This document shows positions 58,101 to 60,000 of a DNA stretch of 60,000 nt, one piece after another. Position 1 is the first letter of the stretch. Each line of letters opens with the position of its first letter. The DNA is from Chrysomallon squamiferum (taxonomy: Eukaryota > Mollusca > Gastropoda > Neomphalida > Peltospiridae): NCBI GenBank assembly GCA_012295275.1, contig CM022665.1:28610446-28670445 (forward strand). Direction: 5' to 3'. Both the position numbers and the translations under genes were made by a program. The notes beneath the pieces are model-generated. The model was given only the letters and a program-made list of their open reading frames with translations. It was not told the DNA's origin and searched no databases.

Positions 58101-58511
58101 TATTTTTATTTAATACAGATAATTTCTCAGAATTGATAAATATTTAATCATATAGTCATTCCATAATTTAATTGACATATGAAGAATGCACATGTCTATC
58201 ATAACAGATCAGATGCATGAATTATGAAACAGAATAAATTTCCATGTTATTTTTATTATTGTTTTTCAATTATTTGTTTTCATCTTGACAACAGGAAGTC
58301 TGACTATCCAGGAATGTCAGTTCGAGAAGGTCCTAGAGAAAGCAACGGTTATGATTATTACAGACATCATGCTCCACGAGACCCTTATGATAGGACATAC
58401 GGAGGAACAGCTGTTGTGCCTGGTCCAAGACAGAGCAATCAGCCATCAGCCACTGCAGCACATAAATTTGACAGTCAGGCAAAGTTGCAAACTGGGCCCA
58501 TCTTCTTTTAA
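55110..58511 (+). CDS. Single-RRM Lark/RBM4/RBM14-like RNA-binding protein, 6 exons
   Basis: Likely nuclear RNA-binding protein acting in splicing or transcription-coupled processing. Coding exons: 55110-55232, 55969-56052, 56670-56716, 57433-57564, 57763-58095, 58295-58511; 936 nt, 311 aa. The RRM (aa 1-69) has RNP2 IFIGNL (5-10) and RNP1 NFGFVHM (37-43). The sequence [12 protein letters not shown]...[13 protein letters not shown] is closest in memory to the first RRM of RBM4/Lark and to RBM14. There is no second RRM and no CCHC zinc knuckle, which RBM4/Lark proper has. After the RRM come a basic KSTGKSRE linker, an RGG box ([22 protein letters not shown]), and a long low-complexity tail rich in P, R, Y and D. 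The start follows a good acceptor at 55107 and begins the RRM directly. Orthology to one named gene cannot be fixed, so no symbol is given. Confidence 0.88.
57763..58095 (+). CDS. RRM gene exon 5: proline/arginine/tyrosine-rich tail
   Basis: This 333-base exon encodes about 111 residues of repeated RDY, RER, DRY and PPPP motifs ([20 protein letters not shown] and similar). It is a low-complexity tail of the sort found in phase-separating RNA-binding proteins. The last codon is split as TT|G. If the intron is retained, TTG TAA (58094-58099) ends the protein at YYERL immediately after the donor. Confidence 0.85.
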
Positions 58512-59708
58512 AAGTTCCTGGACAATTTCAGAAAATCATTTCATTGTTGAATCCATATTTGTCACTGAGTTTTTTAACACTTTTCCTCATTGTAGATAAT
58601 GTCAGAATATCATGTTGTGCTTGTGAACAAAGAAACAGAACAATGTAGACCACAGCAGCTAAAGGCTTGTACTTAATTTGTGTCCCATTTTGCAAAGTAT
58701 TATCTAATTCAGATTGGCTTCCTATTTTCTGGCAGCTCATAGTTATTTCTGTTGTGTTTGTAATGTAATCTTGTTTTGTTTTCAAAAAATTGCTGTTCAT
58801 AAAGCATTTTTAAACATATTTATTATTATTAAATTTATTTTTATTAATGGTTTTTCAATTTTTGAATAAAATACTAATGTGAAAACAAATTTTTTGAAGT
58901 AGTCACTGTAATTCTGATTTTTAATTGATTGTTTACAAATCATGAAACTTTTTAATTACAAAATAAACTAGCTTGCCATACATATATTTTGTGATTTTTT
59001 TTTTTTTGAATGAAAATGATTTACCCAGTGCATAACATTTTTATCTTAGAATCTTTGTTTTTCACTAGATGTCTCCATAGATTGCTATAGTTTTACATTA
59101 TATATACGTTTTATTTTAATATATTATTAAAATTAACACATATATTTTGTCCAGGATCTTGTACATCCTAATGTTAACTGTTAAAAATATTTCTAAATAA
59201 AAATAATAATAAAAAGATTTTACTGACAAACATGGATCTCTCTTTTTTTTTTTTTTCTTCAGAAAGGTGTGAATAATTCAAAAGATGGTCTTAGTATTAC
59301 ATTGGAAACATAGAAATATGCTTTGTGTGTGTAACTTTTAGAAAATGAATCCTGTATTTAAGCATTTGTTGCTTTTTTTGTTTTACTATTACCATATGTG
59401 TAACATCTACTAGGACTACTATTGCTACAAGCACAGTTCAATGAAAACGACTTAAAATAATTTTTTGTACACTTCTTAATAATTGATTGCTTTTCTGATT
59501 TTTATTATTTATTTTTTTTTACATATTTTAGAATTTATATATTAAATATTTCAGGTGACTATATTTTACTGCTAATAAAAAATGTAAAATACTAGTTATT
59601 TTTTATTATTATTATTTTTTCTTTTTTGTAGCCAAAATTATCAGAAATTAAAGTAGAACTATATGACTAAGTTAAAATTTGTTTAATGGAAAAGTGAGAC
59701 CAAATATT

Positions 59709-59766
<58 letters not shown>

Positions 59767-60000
59767 CCAACCTTTTAACAAATTTGAAAGAAAACATTAT
59801 TTAATAAAAATAGTAAAATAATTGTGCAATATACTTATGACAAACTTTGTCCAGTAATAATAAGTATCCCTGTCCTAAAGCATATACTAATAAAATGCTA
59901 ATTAAAAAACAAAACTAAACATCTATGACCACACTATAATGCTTACAAATTGATAATAATAACTATATATATATTTAACTGGTCAAACACACATACAAAC
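58512..60000 (+). other. 3' UTR of the RRM gene and downstream DNA
   Basis: AATAAA hexamers at 58865-58870, 58962-58967 and near 59197 are candidate polyadenylation signals, giving a 3' UTR of about 380 bases or more. A (CT)n array lies at 59714-59761. No further coding exon was seen up to the window edge. Confidence 0.55.
59714..59761 (+). repeat. (CT)n microsatellite
   Basis: About 48 bases of CT dinucleotide downstream of the RRM gene. Confidence 0.95.

Overview
The window is invertebrate animal nuclear DNA: AT-rich and intron-dense, with GT-AG introns, many microsatellites and decayed mobile elements. Four multi-exon protein genes were rebuilt exon by exon by matching splice sites, phases and reading frames. 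All four read through without a break and their CDS lengths are multiples of three. The proteins are clearly metazoan. Long (AG)n, (GT)n and (TAA)n arrays with moderate introns fit a lophotrochozoan, most likely a mollusc and possibly a cephalopod, but the sequence alone does not prove the taxon.

Layout. (1) 2830-9938, minus strand: alpha-SNAP (NAPA), 9 coding exons, 293 aa, the adaptor that recruits NSF to SNARE complexes. (2) 15725-35718, plus strand: a type I membrane receptor of the Stranded-at-second / 'putative epidermal cell surface receptor' kind, 16 exons, 1134 aa. It has a signal peptide, a cysteine-rich N-terminal module, FN3 and VWC repeats, a block with an RKRR furin-type site, two more FN3 domains, one TM helix and a short tail. 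Its first intron is 10.6 kb and is filled with (AG)n and (GT)n arrays and two minisatellites. (3) 41828-52542, minus strand: UTP25/Def, a nucleolar small-subunit processome protein, 21 exons, 763 aa, convergent with gene 2. (4) 55110-58511, plus strand: a single-RRM Lark/RBM4/RBM14-like RNA-binding protein with an RGG box and a P/R/Y/D-rich tail, 6 coding exons, 311 aa. A probable 5' UTR exon ends at 54148 beside a YY1-type site. UTP25 and this gene diverge across about 2.6 kb.

The genes look like ordinary metazoan neighbours with no shared pathway. Non-genic DNA is simple repeats, two perfectly or poorly kept minisatellites, a 268-bp hAT-type MITE with an intact 8-bp target duplication (38548-38815), a weaker hAT-like fragment (3304-3505), and an unidentified higher-GC island in alpha-SNAP intron 1.

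I found no CRISPR array, rRNA, tRNA or viral element, and no clearly novel system. The most unusual coding feature is the receptor: its furin-type site sits inside an unrecognised domain, one VWC is halved, and the NPxY-like tail motif is degenerate.
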